Source: Rhodanobacter ginsengisoli
GTDB taxonomy: Bacteria; Pseudomonadota; Gammaproteobacteria; Xanthomonadales; Rhodanobacteraceae
Assembly (NCBI RefSeq): GCF_042657065.1
Contig: NZ_JBHSNF010000001.1
Location: forward strand, 1,916,302-1,980,301
Length of the DNA stretch: 64,000 nt
Direction of reading: 5' to 3'
A program made the position numbers and the translations under genes. This document shows, one piece after another, positions 43,028 to 51,334 of this stretch (its first letter is position 1; each line of letters opens with the position of its first letter). The notes beneath the pieces were generated by a model. The model ran no database searches and was not told the DNA's origin. It worked only from the letters and a program-made list of their open reading frames with translations.

Positions 43028-45559
43028 CTAGAACTTGAAGTCGACCCGGGCGTAGTAGTAGCCGCCGTTGATGCCGAACGGCAACGTCTCCCAGCCGTAG
43101 GTGAAGCCCAGCTGCGGGAACGGGAAGCCGGTCTGCGGATTCCACTTGTCCGGGTAGGTGTTGAACACGTTGTCGGCGCCGATCGTCAGCCGCGCGTAGT
43201 TGGAGAAGCGGTAGGCCACTGCCACGTCCTCCAGCCACTTGCCGCCCCAGGTCTGCTTGATGCCCGGGGTGAAGCCCTGGCCAGTGACCGAGCCGAAGTA
43301 GTTGGCGCGCAAGGTCAGGTCCCACGGGCCGTCGTGGTACACACCCTGCAGGATGTGGTGCTGGCGCGGCTGGCCCTGCTCGACCAGGGTGACCTGGGTG
43401 TCGTCGAACAGCTGCGTGGGGCTCAGGATCGGCGACTCGGACTTGCGCTTGGTGACCTCGGTCTTGTTGTAGTTCATCGCCGCGGTCAGATCGAGGCTGG
43501 AGCCGCCGTCGAACGCAACGCCCTTCTGAATCACCAGGTCGGCACCGGTGGTGCGGGTGTCGATGGCGTTGGTGAAGAACAGCACCTGGCCCACGCCGAT
43601 CGGATTGAGGATCGCCGCGATCGGGCAATTGGAATTGTTGGCCGCGCACGGCTGGCCGTCCGTGCCCACCGACTCCGGCACGATGTTGCTGGAGAAGATG
43701 ATCCGGTTCTTGATGTCGATCCGGAACAGGTCCAGCGTCATGGTCAGGTCGTTGCTGGGCGTGTACACGAAGCCCAGCGAACCACTGTGCGAGGTCTCCT
43801 GCTTGAGCGGCTGGATGCCGAACGCCCGGGTGACGCTGCTGTTCTGGCGCGCGGTCAGCGTGTCGGTCAACACGCCCTGCGGGTTGAGGTTGGTCGAGCG
43901 CTGGCCGTAGAACATCTGCTGCACGCCCGGCGCACGGAACCCCGTGGCAAGCGTGCCGCGAACGGCAAACTTGTCGCTGGCGTCGAAGCGGGCCGAGAAT
44001 TTGCCGGTGGTGGTGCCACCGAAATCGGAATAGTGCTCATAGCGCCCGGCGGCGCCCAGCAGCAGGCGGTCGGTGACCTGCGACTCCGTGTCGACATAGG
44101 CCGCCCAGTTGCTGCGTCCGGCATTCACTGCCTCGGTCGGCGAGAAGCCCGGAAAACCCTGGATGCCCGGCTGCGCAATGTCGCCGGTCTGGCCGTAGAT
44201 CGGAATGCTGCGATCGTTGGTCCGGCCATAGGAGTACGACACCAGGTCGCCCGGCGTAATCGCATAGACGTCCCTGCGCCACTCCACGCCGGTAGCCACG
44301 TCGAGCTTGTCCTTGCCGATGCCCCAGTCGATCGGGCCGCGCACGTCCAGGTTCACCACCGTCTCGTTGAGCTTCAGCGTGCCGGTGTTGGCCGAGGTCG
44401 GCGAGCTGTCGTAGGTGCCGCCCGTGCCGTTGGGCTCGTACCACCAGCTCACGTTGACCGAATGCTTCTCGTCGAAGCCGAAGGTGTTGCGACCGCGGTC
44501 GATCGAGAAATCCAGGTCCCAGGTGTCGCTGATCGGCGTCCGGTAACCGGCCACGATCGAGGCGTCCTTCACCGTGGTGGTGATGTTGGGCAGGAACCCG
44601 TTCGGATACAGCGCCGGCACCGTGCGGTTGTCGCCGGCCGAACGGAAGAACCCGTACGAGCTGCCGCTGCGCTTGGACAATCCACCAAACCAGTACAGCT
44701 CGCCGCGCCCGACCGGCAGGCCGCCGTTGAACCAGAAGTAGGCGTCCTTGGCCTTGGCATCGCCCAGGTGCTGGGTCACGCGCGGCGGGTTCACGCGCAG
44801 GGTGTCGGGTCCGGCGCGGTTGGTCTCGCCGCGGTCGCGGTACTCGGCGGTGAGGTTCAGGTAACCGTCCTTGCCCAGCTTGAACCCGGTATTGGCGCTC
44901 GCCTGCTTGACCAGGCCGTCGCCCTTGTAGGTCTGGCCGACGGTGGACGACACGTAGGTCACGTCGGTCTGCTTCTTCAGCACGATGTTGATCACGCCGG
45001 AGATCGCATCGGAGCCGTACTGCGCCGCCGCGCCGTCACGCAGCACTTCGATGCGCTCGACGGCGGAGATCGGGATCGCGTTGATGTCGGTGCCGGCCGA
45101 GCCGCGGCCGATGGTCTGCTGCACGTTTACCAGCGCCTGCTGATGGCGGCGCTTGCCGTTCACCAGCACCAGCACCTGATCCGGCCCCAGGCCACGCAGC
45201 GTGGCCGGGCGGATGATGTCGGTACCGTCGCTGACGAAGGTCCGCGAGAAATTGAAACTCGGCTCCAGCAGCTGCAGCGCCTGGCCCACCTCGGTGACGC
45301 CGGTGTTTTCCAGCTGTTCGTGGCCGATCACGTCCACCGGTGCCGCCGTCTCCGCCGCCGTGCGCTCCTTGGCGCGCGAGCCGATCACCTGCACGCCCGT
45401 CAGTTCGGTGACCTTTTTCGTGGCGGGCGTCGCCTGCTCGGCCTGCTGCGCGTGCAGCGGCATCGCCAGCACCGACATCCCCATGGCACACAACGCCACG
45501 CTGAAACGCGACAACGCAAAACGAGGACGCGAACCCGCATCCGAATGACGTGCTTTCAT
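43028..45559 (-). CDS. TonB-dependent outer-membrane receptor
   Basis: The 843-residue protein has a signal peptide (about residues 1-38), then VTELTGVQVIGSRAKERTA, a TonB-box-like and plug entry. The plug domain has LRGLGPDQVLVLVNGKRRH and RIEVLRDGAAAQYGSDAISGVINI. The 22-stranded barrel ends in the aromatic FKF-type terminus (ARVDFKF). It imports a large ligand using TonB energy, but the ligand (siderophore, vitamin or glycan) cannot be read from sequence. GGGGAGG lies just before the start. No transporter partner is adjacent. Confidence 0.95.
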   Translation of the reverse strand: MKARHSDAGSRPRFALSRFSVALCAMGMSVLAMPLHAQQAEQATPATKKVTELTGVQVIGSRAKERTAAETAAPVDVIGHEQLENTGVTEVGQALQLLEPSFNFSRTFVSDGTDIIRPATLRGLGPDQVLVLVNGKRRHQQALVNVQQTIGRGSAGTDINAIPISAVERIEVLRDGAAAQYGSDAISGVINIVLKKQTDVTYVSSTVGQTYKGDGLVKQASANTGFKLGKDGYLNLTAEYRDRGETNRAGPDTLRVNPPRVTQHLGDAKAKDAYFWFNGGLPVGRGELYWFGGLSKRSGSSYGFFRSAGDNRTVPALYPNGFLPNITTTVKDASIVAGYRTPISDTWDLDFSIDRGRNTFGFDEKHSVNVSWWYEPNGTGGTYDSSPTSANTGTLKLNETVVNLDVRGPIDWGIGKDKLDVATGVEWRRDVYAITPGDLVSYSYGRTNDRSIPIYGQTGDIAQPGIQGFPGFSPTEAVNAGRSNWAAYVDTESQVTDRLLLGAAGRYEHYSDFGGTTTGKFSARFDASDKFAVRGTLATGFRAPGVQQMFYGQRSTNLNPQGVLTDTLTARQNSSVTRAFGIQPLKQETSHSGSLGFVYTPSNDLTMTLDLFRIDIKNRIIFSSNIVPESVGTDGQPCAANNSNCPIAAILNPIGVGQVLFFTNAIDTRTTGADLVIQKGVAFDGGSSLDLTAAMNYNKTEVTKRKSESPILSPTQLFDDTQVTLVEQGQPRQHHILQGVYHDGPWDLTLRANYFGSVTGQGFTPGIKQTWGGKWLEDVAVAYRFSNYARLTIGADNVFNTYPDKWNPQTGFPFPQLGFTYGWETLPFGINGGYYYARVDFKF

Positions 45560-46002
45560 GACCTACCTCCCCAGGTGGTGTTACCGGCGGGCCCGTATGG
45601 ACCTCATTTGTGACCGGCAGGCTACAGCCGCGGGTGAGGCGCCCGCAATCCCGCGCCGCACCAATCCGGCCCGCCCGCGCAGACCACAAATTCGATACCC
45701 GACAAGAGTTTGTGTGACAGGATCACTCCCCGTGCCCCGTTGTGCGTCCATCCATCGCGTGACGGACGGTCGGCGATGTGACGCCGGGCACATTCTCCGG
45801 AGGCGACCCGCACGGCGGGTCGATGAGCTCATGTCCCGGCGACGGGGAACCGGGCGTGACCAGGCGCGAGCGGAACCGATCGCCGGGGGGCGGACCCACG
45901 AACGGGAACGGCACCATGGAAGCACCGCGCCGTTCCCGCCCGCAAGCGGCTCTGACCCGGATGCGGGTCAATCTGCCCTCTCCAGTCCGTCAACGACCGT
46001 AC
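45560..46002. other. 443-bp intergenic region, receptor promoter side
   Basis: No gene could be supported here. A GC-rich hairpin, CGGGAACGGC (45903-45912) with GCCGTTCCCG (45929-45938), lies about 65 bp beyond the HD-GYP stop and may end that transcript. No Fur-like or other clear operator was recognised ahead of the receptor gene. Confidence 0.4.
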
Positions 46003-47379
46003 TCAGGCGCCGGCGATACCCACGGCGGGCGGCAACACATCGGGCGCAGGCTCGGTGGCGACCACGCGTTCCAGCGCTGCAAAACAGTCCGCGTCGATCG
46101 CCGTGCCCACCGCCTCCCGCATGATTTCCAGCGTGCGTTCGATCGGAGTGGCCGCACGGTAGGGTCGCTCGGCCGAGATCGCATCGAAGATATCCGCCAC
46201 GGTGATGATCCGCGTCTCCTGGCTGATGTCCGCGGCGGCAAGTCCCAGCGGGTAACCGGCGCCATCCAGCCGCTCATGGTGCGCGGCCGCCACCTGGGCC
46301 AGCTCGCTGAACTGCTGGATGCGGCCGAGGATATGTCCGGTATAGGCAGCATGCAGCCGGACCTGTCGCCATTCGTCCGGCGCCAGGCGAGCGGGCTTGT
46401 CCAGAATCGCGTTGCTGACGCCGAGCTTGCCCACGTCATGCAACAGGGCGGCACGCCGCAGCCAGCGCAATCGCGCGGGGGGCATGCCCAACTCGATCGC
46501 CAGCTTGACCGCGTAGTGGGCCACTCGTGCGCTGTGGCCAGCGGTGAACGGGCTCTTGGCGTCGACCACCTGACCGAATGCCTCGGCGATGGCATCCAGA
46601 TAGTCCTCGTCCACCTCGATGGCGGAACTGGCCGGAGCCAGCCGGTTCACCTCGCGCTCGACCTGGTCACTGGCGAGCATCGCCCAGAACGCCGGCTCGC
46701 GCGCGACGCGTTCGAATGCCTGCACGAGTGCCGGGTCAAACCAGCTGCCGGCGCGCAAGCGCAATTCGCCAAGCGAGGCCTCGGCCCCACCGGAAAAATG
46801 GAAGACGTCCACCACCTGGGCCATCAGCGCAATCTGCGAGGCCAGCGGAATCGCCTCGGCGCGAAGGTGATCGGGGCGACCGCCACCGTCGAAATGTTCG
46901 TCCAGTGAGTGCACCGCCCGCGCCACCGATTCGGGAAAGCGCAGCTGCCGGGCAATGCTGGCGCCCCGGTTGCATCGCGTCCGGATCAGCTCCTGCGCCA
47001 CCTCGTCACCGTTGCGCACGATGTTGAGAATGGCGCCAAGCCGTTGTCTCCAGCCACTGTGCTGACCGGTGTGGCTGACCACGAAGCCGAGCATCTGCCG
47101 CACCCCGCCACTGCCCACGCGCTTGAAGTCGCGCTTGAAGGCCAGGTCGTCGGTCAGATACAGCTCGCAAATCCGGGCGGCGTTGCTGCTGCAGCCCAGA
47201 TCCTTCAGCAGCAGGGTGTAGTACAGCGACCACAGTTCGTCTTCGGGCAGGCCAAGCTGATTGCCCACGTGCATGCCGATCCAGCAGCAGCGCACGCAGT
47301 GACCTTCCGGCTGGCCCTCGGTGAGGTCCAGGGCGTAGCTCAGCGAACCGATCAGTTCTGCCAGATTGAGTTTCGACAT
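46003..47379 (-). CDS. HD-GYP domain protein (probable cyclic-di-GMP phosphodiesterase)
   Basis: The 458-residue protein has a C-terminal HD-GYP domain: TAGHSARVAHYAVKLA, the HD pair in LLHDVGKLGV, the second His set in HHERLDGAGYPLGL (GYP intact) and ITVADIFDAISAERPYR. The N-terminal half looks like a second, degenerate HD domain (EGHCVRCCWIGMHV and LLKDLGCSS, with HD replaced by KD) that ends in SLDEHFDGGGRPDHL. There is no membrane segment. It would lower cyclic-di-GMP and affect motility or biofilm. It lies downstream of dsbG on the same strand, 139 bp apart. Confidence 0.9.
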   Translation of the reverse strand: MSKLNLAELIGSLSYALDLTEGQPEGHCVRCCWIGMHVGNQLGLPEDELWSLYYTLLLKDLGCSSNAARICELYLTDDLAFKRDFKRVGSGGVRQMLGFVVSHTGQHSGWRQRLGAILNIVRNGDEVAQELIRTRCNRGASIARQLRFPESVARAVHSLDEHFDGGGRPDHLRAEAIPLASQIALMAQVVDVFHFSGGAEASLGELRLRAGSWFDPALVQAFERVAREPAFWAMLASDQVEREVNRLAPASSAIEVDEDYLDAIAEAFGQVVDAKSPFTAGHSARVAHYAVKLAIELGMPPARLRWLRRAALLHDVGKLGVSNAILDKPARLAPDEWRQVRLHAAYTGHILGRIQQFSELAQVAAAHHERLDGAGYPLGLAAADISQETRIITVADIFDAISAERPYRAATPIERTLEIMREAVGTAIDADCFAALERVVATEPAPDVLPPAVGIAGA

Positions 47380-47518
47380 GTCCCGCCCTGAATGACCTGC
47401 GTCTTCCTAATCCTTGTCGAGACGGCCGGCCGCAGCGGATCTTGAGTCCGGTCTGCACCGCGTCGCAGGCGACTTCCCGCTCGCCCGGCATCGGATCGCC
47501 GCCGGTCACCCGCCGATC

Positions 47519-48265
47519 TCAGCGACCGAAGATGGCCTTCAGGCGATCGTCCGACGGCATGCCCGGCAGCATGCGCACCCGTCCCGTGCTGTCCTTGTAG
47601 ATCACCGACGGCGTGCCGTGGATATCCAGCTCCTCCATCAAGGCGATATTGGCGGCAATGTGCGCCGCGGTAGCGGCAGTCACCGTCTTCGCGGGCTTGA
47701 CGCTGCTGTGGCCGAAGCTGTTCTCGTGCTGACGCAGGGTGGCCAGGGGATCGCTGGAATCGAGCACGGCCGCCGCACGATTGAGGCTCTGCGGCGCGAT
47801 CACCGCCACCAGGATGTTGCGTACCTGCACGTCGCCGCCGGCCAGCAGCGGCTGGGTCGCCAGCCACAATTTGTGGCAATACGGGCATTCGGTATCGGTG
47901 AAGACGTAGACGATCCGCTTCGGCGTGGCCGAGCCCTCGGCAACCCAGGTGGATTTGGCCAGTTTGTCCCAGGTCGCTTCGGTCAGCCGCAGCTTGCTGG
48001 CCTCCTGCAGTGGCGCTTCCGTCAGGTTGTTGCCATTCTCGTCGAAGACCGAGCCGACCAGGACATGCTTGCCATCGGGCAGCAGATAGATCGGCAGCTT
48101 CTCGCCCTGGTAACTGCCGACAAAGCCCTTGAAGCCCGCGGGAGCCGGCAACGTCGCCTTGATCGCAATGCCCTTGCCGGCCAGCGCGCGGATCGGGGCC
48201 GGGTAGTCCTGCGCCTGGACGCAGGCGGTGAACGAAAAAGCGAACAGCAACAGCCAGTGTTTCAA
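47519..48265 (-). CDS. dsbG: Thiol:disulfide interchange protein DsbG
   Basis: The 248-residue protein has a signal peptide (residues 1-18), an N-terminal dimerisation domain and a thioredoxin domain with the active site TDTECPYCHKLW near residue 125, plus the cis-Pro loop HGTPSVIY near 215. DsbG keeps single Cys residues of periplasmic proteins reduced or isomerises disulfides. Its start overlaps the stop of the TlpA fusion gene in an ATGA, so the two are made together. Confidence 0.93.
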   Translation of the reverse strand: MKHWLLLFAFSFTACVQAQDYPAPIRALAGKGIAIKATLPAPAGFKGFVGSYQGEKLPIYLLPDGKHVLVGSVFDENGNNLTEAPLQEASKLRLTEATWDKLAKSTWVAEGSATPKRIVYVFTDTECPYCHKLWLATQPLLAGGDVQVRNILVAVIAPQSLNRAAAVLDSSDPLATLRQHENSFGHSSVKPAKTVTAATAAHIAANIALMEELDIHGTPSVIYKDSTGRVRMLPGMPSDDRLKAIFGR

Positions 48266-49116
48266 GGGGTGTCTCCGGATGCAGGTGGGTCTTCGGCGAT
48301 CACGTGACCGAGCGAGTCAGCCAGCGTGGCGGCCGAAAGCTCGCCCATGTGGGTATCGCGCAGGTGACCCTGCGCATCGAGGAACAAGGTGGTCGGATAG
48401 GCACGGACGTCGTAGTACTGGCTCAGCTGCATGCCGTCATCCAGCAGCACATGATCCAGCCTGAGCTGTTGCGCGTCCATGAACGTGCGCACGACCGCGG
48501 GCGACTCCCCCTGATCGGCAAACACGAAGCGCACGCCCGGCATGCGCTGCTGCGCCAGCGCCAGGGTCGGCAGTTCGCGCCGGCAGGGGCCGCACCAGGT
48601 CGCCCACAGGTTGATCACCAGCGGTCGCCCGCGCAGGTCCTGCAGCTGGACCGCGCGGCCGTCCAGATCTTGCAGCACGAGCGCGGGCAAGGGTGCCGTG
48701 CTGGCCGCCGTCAGCCGCAGCGCGACCAGGCTGACGAACCCCCACACCAGCACCCCCGCGCCGACCGACCAGGCCAGCGGCACCCGCAGCGGCCGCCGTC
48801 GCCATGCGAGCAGGCCGGTCGCCACGGCCAGCACCAGCAGGCCCGACAGCGGCAGAAAGCCGCCATCGCGAATATTCACCAGATCCAGCGGATGCGCGGC
48901 ATAGTCGGCCCACCGGCGCAGCACAAACCCCGCCCGCGCGCCCAGCAGGGTCAGCGCGAGCAGCAGCCACAGGGCGTACTCCAGCGATACCCTGCCCCGT
49001 CGCTGAAACCAGCCGCCCACCAGAAATGCGGCGAGGGCACCGGCCAGCAAGGCGACCACGCCGGCCGAAAAGGCCAACGAGCCCAGCGTCACCACGGACA
49101 ACGCCTCGCCTGCCAT
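48262..49116 (-). CDS. TlpA-family disulfide reductase fused to an Lgt-like membrane domain
   Basis: The 284-residue protein has about four N-terminal membrane segments (residues 1-135) and a periplasmic thioredoxin domain with the active site WATWCGPCRREL near residue 170 and cis-Pro in VRAYPTTLFL. The membrane part has LLGARAGFVLRRWADYAAHP then LDLVNIRDGGFLPLSGLL, which strongly recalls prolipoprotein diacylglyceryl transferase, but the catalytic HGG is replaced. It most likely hands electrons to DsbG, encoded by the overlapping gene. The ATG at 49116 starts a clean hydrophobic segment; the upstream frame is not real. Confidence 0.85.
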   Translation of the reverse strand: MAGEALSVVTLGSLAFSAGVVALLAGALAAFLVGGWFQRRGRVSLEYALWLLLALTLLGARAGFVLRRWADYAAHPLDLVNIRDGGFLPLSGLLVLAVATGLLAWRRRPLRVPLAWSVGAGVLVWGFVSLVALRLTAASTAPLPALVLQDLDGRAVQLQDLRGRPLVINLWATWCGPCRRELPTLALAQQRMPGVRFVFADQGESPAVVRTFMDAQQLRLDHVLLDDGMQLSQYYDVRAYPTTLFLDAQGHLRDTHMGELSAATLADSLGHVIAEDPPASGDTP

Positions 49117-49389
49117 CAGCAACCGATCCGCACCCGGGCATCCGCCTCGGCCAGCGCCGACCGCCGCAACACAGGGCGCCGCAGGCACGTTCGTCGATCG
49201 GAGGTGATCCGCGGGTGCGACTGGCTCGACATCGGAAACTCCATGGCTGGGAAAGCGGTTCCGACAATCTATACCGGGGAAGGTGAACGGGTCGGAGGGT
49301 GCGCTGGAACGTCGGCTCCGCCCCTGTTTTGCCTGGGGGGCTATGCTGGAGCGATCGGCGATCGGACTCGCCGACATCAGGGGAACCCC

Positions 49390-49815
49390 ATGAAGTACTT
49401 GTTTGCCGCTGCATCGGTGCTGGCGCTGGCTGCCTGTACCAGCGTGAAAGTGAAACCCGTCGACAACGGCCTCGCCATGCATCGCGTCTGCATTCACAAC
49501 AACCCGAAGGTCATCGTCGATGATTTCGTGATGGTGATGGAGGACGGATTCCAGCGCCACGGCATCGCGGCGGAACTTTACGATCGCGATCTGCCGCCCT
49601 CGTGCGAATACGTCGTCGACTACACCGCGCTGCGCTCCTGGGATTTCAAACCCTATCTGTCCCACGCCGAAATCCGTATCACCGAACACGGCCGGCTCGT
49701 CGCCTCGGCCACCTATCACCTCAACGGCAAGGGCGGCCTCGACATGGGCAAGTGGCGCGGCACCAAGGCGAAGATGGATCCCGTGATGGACAAGCTGCTG
49801 GCCGGGTTTCACTGA
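49390..49815 (+). CDS. Small lipoprotein of the Sbal_3080 family
   Basis: The 141-residue protein has a lipoprotein signal with LALAAC (Cys at residue 16), then TSVKVKPVD and a mixed alpha/beta domain with HRVCIHNNPKVIVDDFV, PSCEYVVDYTALRSWDF and HAEIRITEHGRLVASATY. The function is unknown. AGGGGAA precedes the start. It is divergent from the TlpA-dsbG unit across 273 bp that shows no other gene. Confidence 0.82.
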   Translation: MKYLFAAASVLALAACTSVKVKPVDNGLAMHRVCIHNNPKVIVDDFVMVMEDGFQRHGIAAELYDRDLPPSCEYVVDYTALRSWDFKPYLSHAEIRITEHGRLVASATYHLNGKGGLDMGKWRGTKAKMDPVMDKLLAGFH

Positions 49816-49996
49816 TAGCCGAGGATCGCTCCTCCTCGCACGAACGGCACCGTGGGAACGCGGCGGCGTTCTTGCCAGCACGTGGCGCTGGCCCGGATAC
49901 CCACCGATACTGAGTGACACACCATGCAACGATGCAAAGGCATCGGCAGCAGTCACCCAGGGCAGCCAGAGATCACCCACGCGAGACGGAGGAACC

Positions 49997-50437
49997 ATGG
50001 ACAGATTCATGCAGGCGGCCATCGAGGAGGCCCAGGCGGGGCTGGCGGAAGGCGGCATCCCGATCGGCTCCGTGCTGGTACACCGGGGCACCATCATCGG
50101 CCGTGGCCACAATCGGCGGGTACAGCATGGCAGTGTGGTGCTGCACGGCGAAATGGATGCACTGGAAAATGCCGGTCGCCAATCGGCGGCGGTCTACCGC
50201 GAATGCGTGCTCTACACCACGCTGTCGCCGTGCCCGATGTGTTCGGGAGCGATACTCCTGTACGGGATTCCCAAGGTCGTCATAGGCGAGAACCGCACGT
50301 TCATGGGCGAAGAGGAACATCTTCGCGCCCGCGGGGTGACGGTCGACGTGCTGCAGGACCCCGTATGCATCGACCTGATGTCCGGCTTCATCAAGCGCTC
50401 CCCCGCGTTGTGGAGCGAGGACATCGGATCCGAGTGA
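49997..50437 (+). CDS. Cytosine deaminase of the yeast FCY1 type
   Basis: The 146-residue zinc deaminase has HGE (His50, Glu52) and PCPMC (Cys79, Cys82); the His-to-Cys spacing of 29 equals that of yeast Fcy1 (His62, Cys91). The stretches LYTTLSPCPMCSGAILLYGI and VVIGENRTF, and the C-terminal SPALWSEDIG, also match Fcy1 (which ends DWFEDIGE). It should deaminate cytosine to uracil and may act on related pyrimidines. GGAGGAA precedes the start. It differs from the amidohydrolase CodA and from TadA at 21825-22313. No transporter lies beside it. Confidence 0.85.
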   Translation: MDRFMQAAIEEAQAGLAEGGIPIGSVLVHRGTIIGRGHNRRVQHGSVVLHGEMDALENAGRQSAAVYRECVLYTTLSPCPMCSGAILLYGIPKVVIGENRTFMGEEEHLRARGVTVDVLQDPVCIDLMSGFIKRSPALWSEDIGSE

Positions 50438-50506
50438 AGCGCCGGCGGGGTTCTGAACACGACGCGGGTGTTGACCGTCTGCAGATCTCGGCAGAGGCCG
50501 TTATCT

Positions 50507-50672
50507 GCCCAGGCTGTGTGAAAACTCCTGGGTGAGTTTGCACAACGGCCGCGTACGCGAATTCTTGGCGCCTCTTCGAACACGAGCGTCCTGAAATCGA
50601 ACTCTCGCCGAGCGAATTGCTCATCTTTTGCGCAGTAGAAAAGCCACTCTTTCGTTTTCACACAGCCTGGGC
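50507..50672. mobile_element. MITE-like element or deleted IS with 19-bp terminal inverted repeats
   Basis: GCCCAGGCTGTGTGAAAAC at 50507-50525 is matched exactly by its reverse complement at 50654-50672, giving a 166-bp unit with no transposase. The end sequence resembles the termini of transposase-bearing IS elements in pseudomonads and xanthomonads. No clear target duplication was seen. It lies about 440 bp ahead of the first kdp-linked ORF. Confidence 0.75.
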
Positions 50673-51112
50673 CAAAAGCTGCCGGTCGCCAGAAGCGGGA
50701 CCGACCGAGCGCGTCAAGTCCATCGCTCGTCCCACACCACACCCCTTCGTGCCGTCGTTCATCAGATTCCGCGACCGGTGGAAAAGGATCGATCTCGGCC
50801 TTCGCCGCTGGCCCAGTCGTTGTAGAGGGCGCAAGGGCGGCGGCGAACGGAGACCAGTCATTGCTGATTATCTGCAACTGATCTGGTCGACGACTTCCGG
50901 TCAGAACATTTGCCGCCTTCAGTTTCGCTCGCATGCAGGAATGACAGCTCGACTTGCGGAATCTGAGCAGCTCTGCCGTCCAACGGCGATCCGGAGTCGG
51001 CCACGTCCGGTAAGAATTTTCGAATTTTTTACGGGGTTCGATCGAGGCGATACACCGTTCTTAGACGGCATTTTCTACAGTTCGCTCCGTTGCAATAACG
51101 GAGTCCCGGCCC
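50673..51112. other. Intergenic region upstream of the kdp operon
   Basis: This 440-bp stretch has no supportable gene. The part next to the MITE-like element (50680-50702) shares GCGACCGGCAGCT (reverse strand) with the repeat-rich DNA at 59624-59636. From 51010 there is an AT-rich patch (GAATTTTCGAATTTTTTAC) that may hold the kdp promoter. CTCCGTT (51085-51091) and AACGGAG (51097-51103) form a hairpin over the next ribosome site. Confidence 0.5.
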
Positions 51113-51202
51113 GTGGACATGATCTACCTGCTATTCACGACCGCGCTTGTCGCCGCCACGAGCGGTTTCCTGCTGCTTTGCGAGCGCTTGGGCCGGCGAT
51201 AG
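51113..51202 (+). CDS. Small membrane protein ahead of kdpF
   Basis: A 29-residue frame, MDMIYLLFTTALVAATSGFL with a tail LLCERLGRR, formed by one membrane helix and a basic end. The GTG at 51113 has GGAG 9 bp upstream; the ATG at 51119 is an alternative. Small proteins with a CERL-type end often lie just before kdpF in proteobacteria, so it is probably a kdp accessory peptide. The function is unknown. Confidence 0.65.
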   Translation: MDMIYLLFTTALVAATSGFLLLCERLGRR

Positions 51203-51241
51203 CGCTGGCACCCATCGCACAACCTTCAACGGACTTTCCCC

Positions 51242-51334
51242 ATGCCCCTGATCTACGGACTGGCCATCACCATCGCGGTGGCGCTTGCAGCCTACCTGTG
51301 CGTGGCCCTCCTCAAACCGGAGTGGTTCGAATGA
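51242..51334 (+). CDS. kdpF: Potassium-transporting ATPase small subunit KdpF
   Basis: A 30-residue single-helix peptide ending in the KdpF-typical YLCVALLKPEWFE. It stabilises the KdpFABC complex in the inner membrane. Its stop overlaps the kdpA start in an ATGA. Confidence 0.88.
   Translation: MPLIYGLAITIAVALAAYLCVALLKPEWFE

Noticed and set aside
43334..45613. A 759-codon plus-strand frame across the TonB receptor
   Set aside because: It is a shadow of the receptor gene, which has a signal peptide, plug and barrel end on the minus strand.
50212..50934. Minus-strand 240-codon frame through the MITE-like element
   Set aside because: It runs antisense through the deaminase end and through the inverted repeat, with no domain; such frames are common over repeat DNA.
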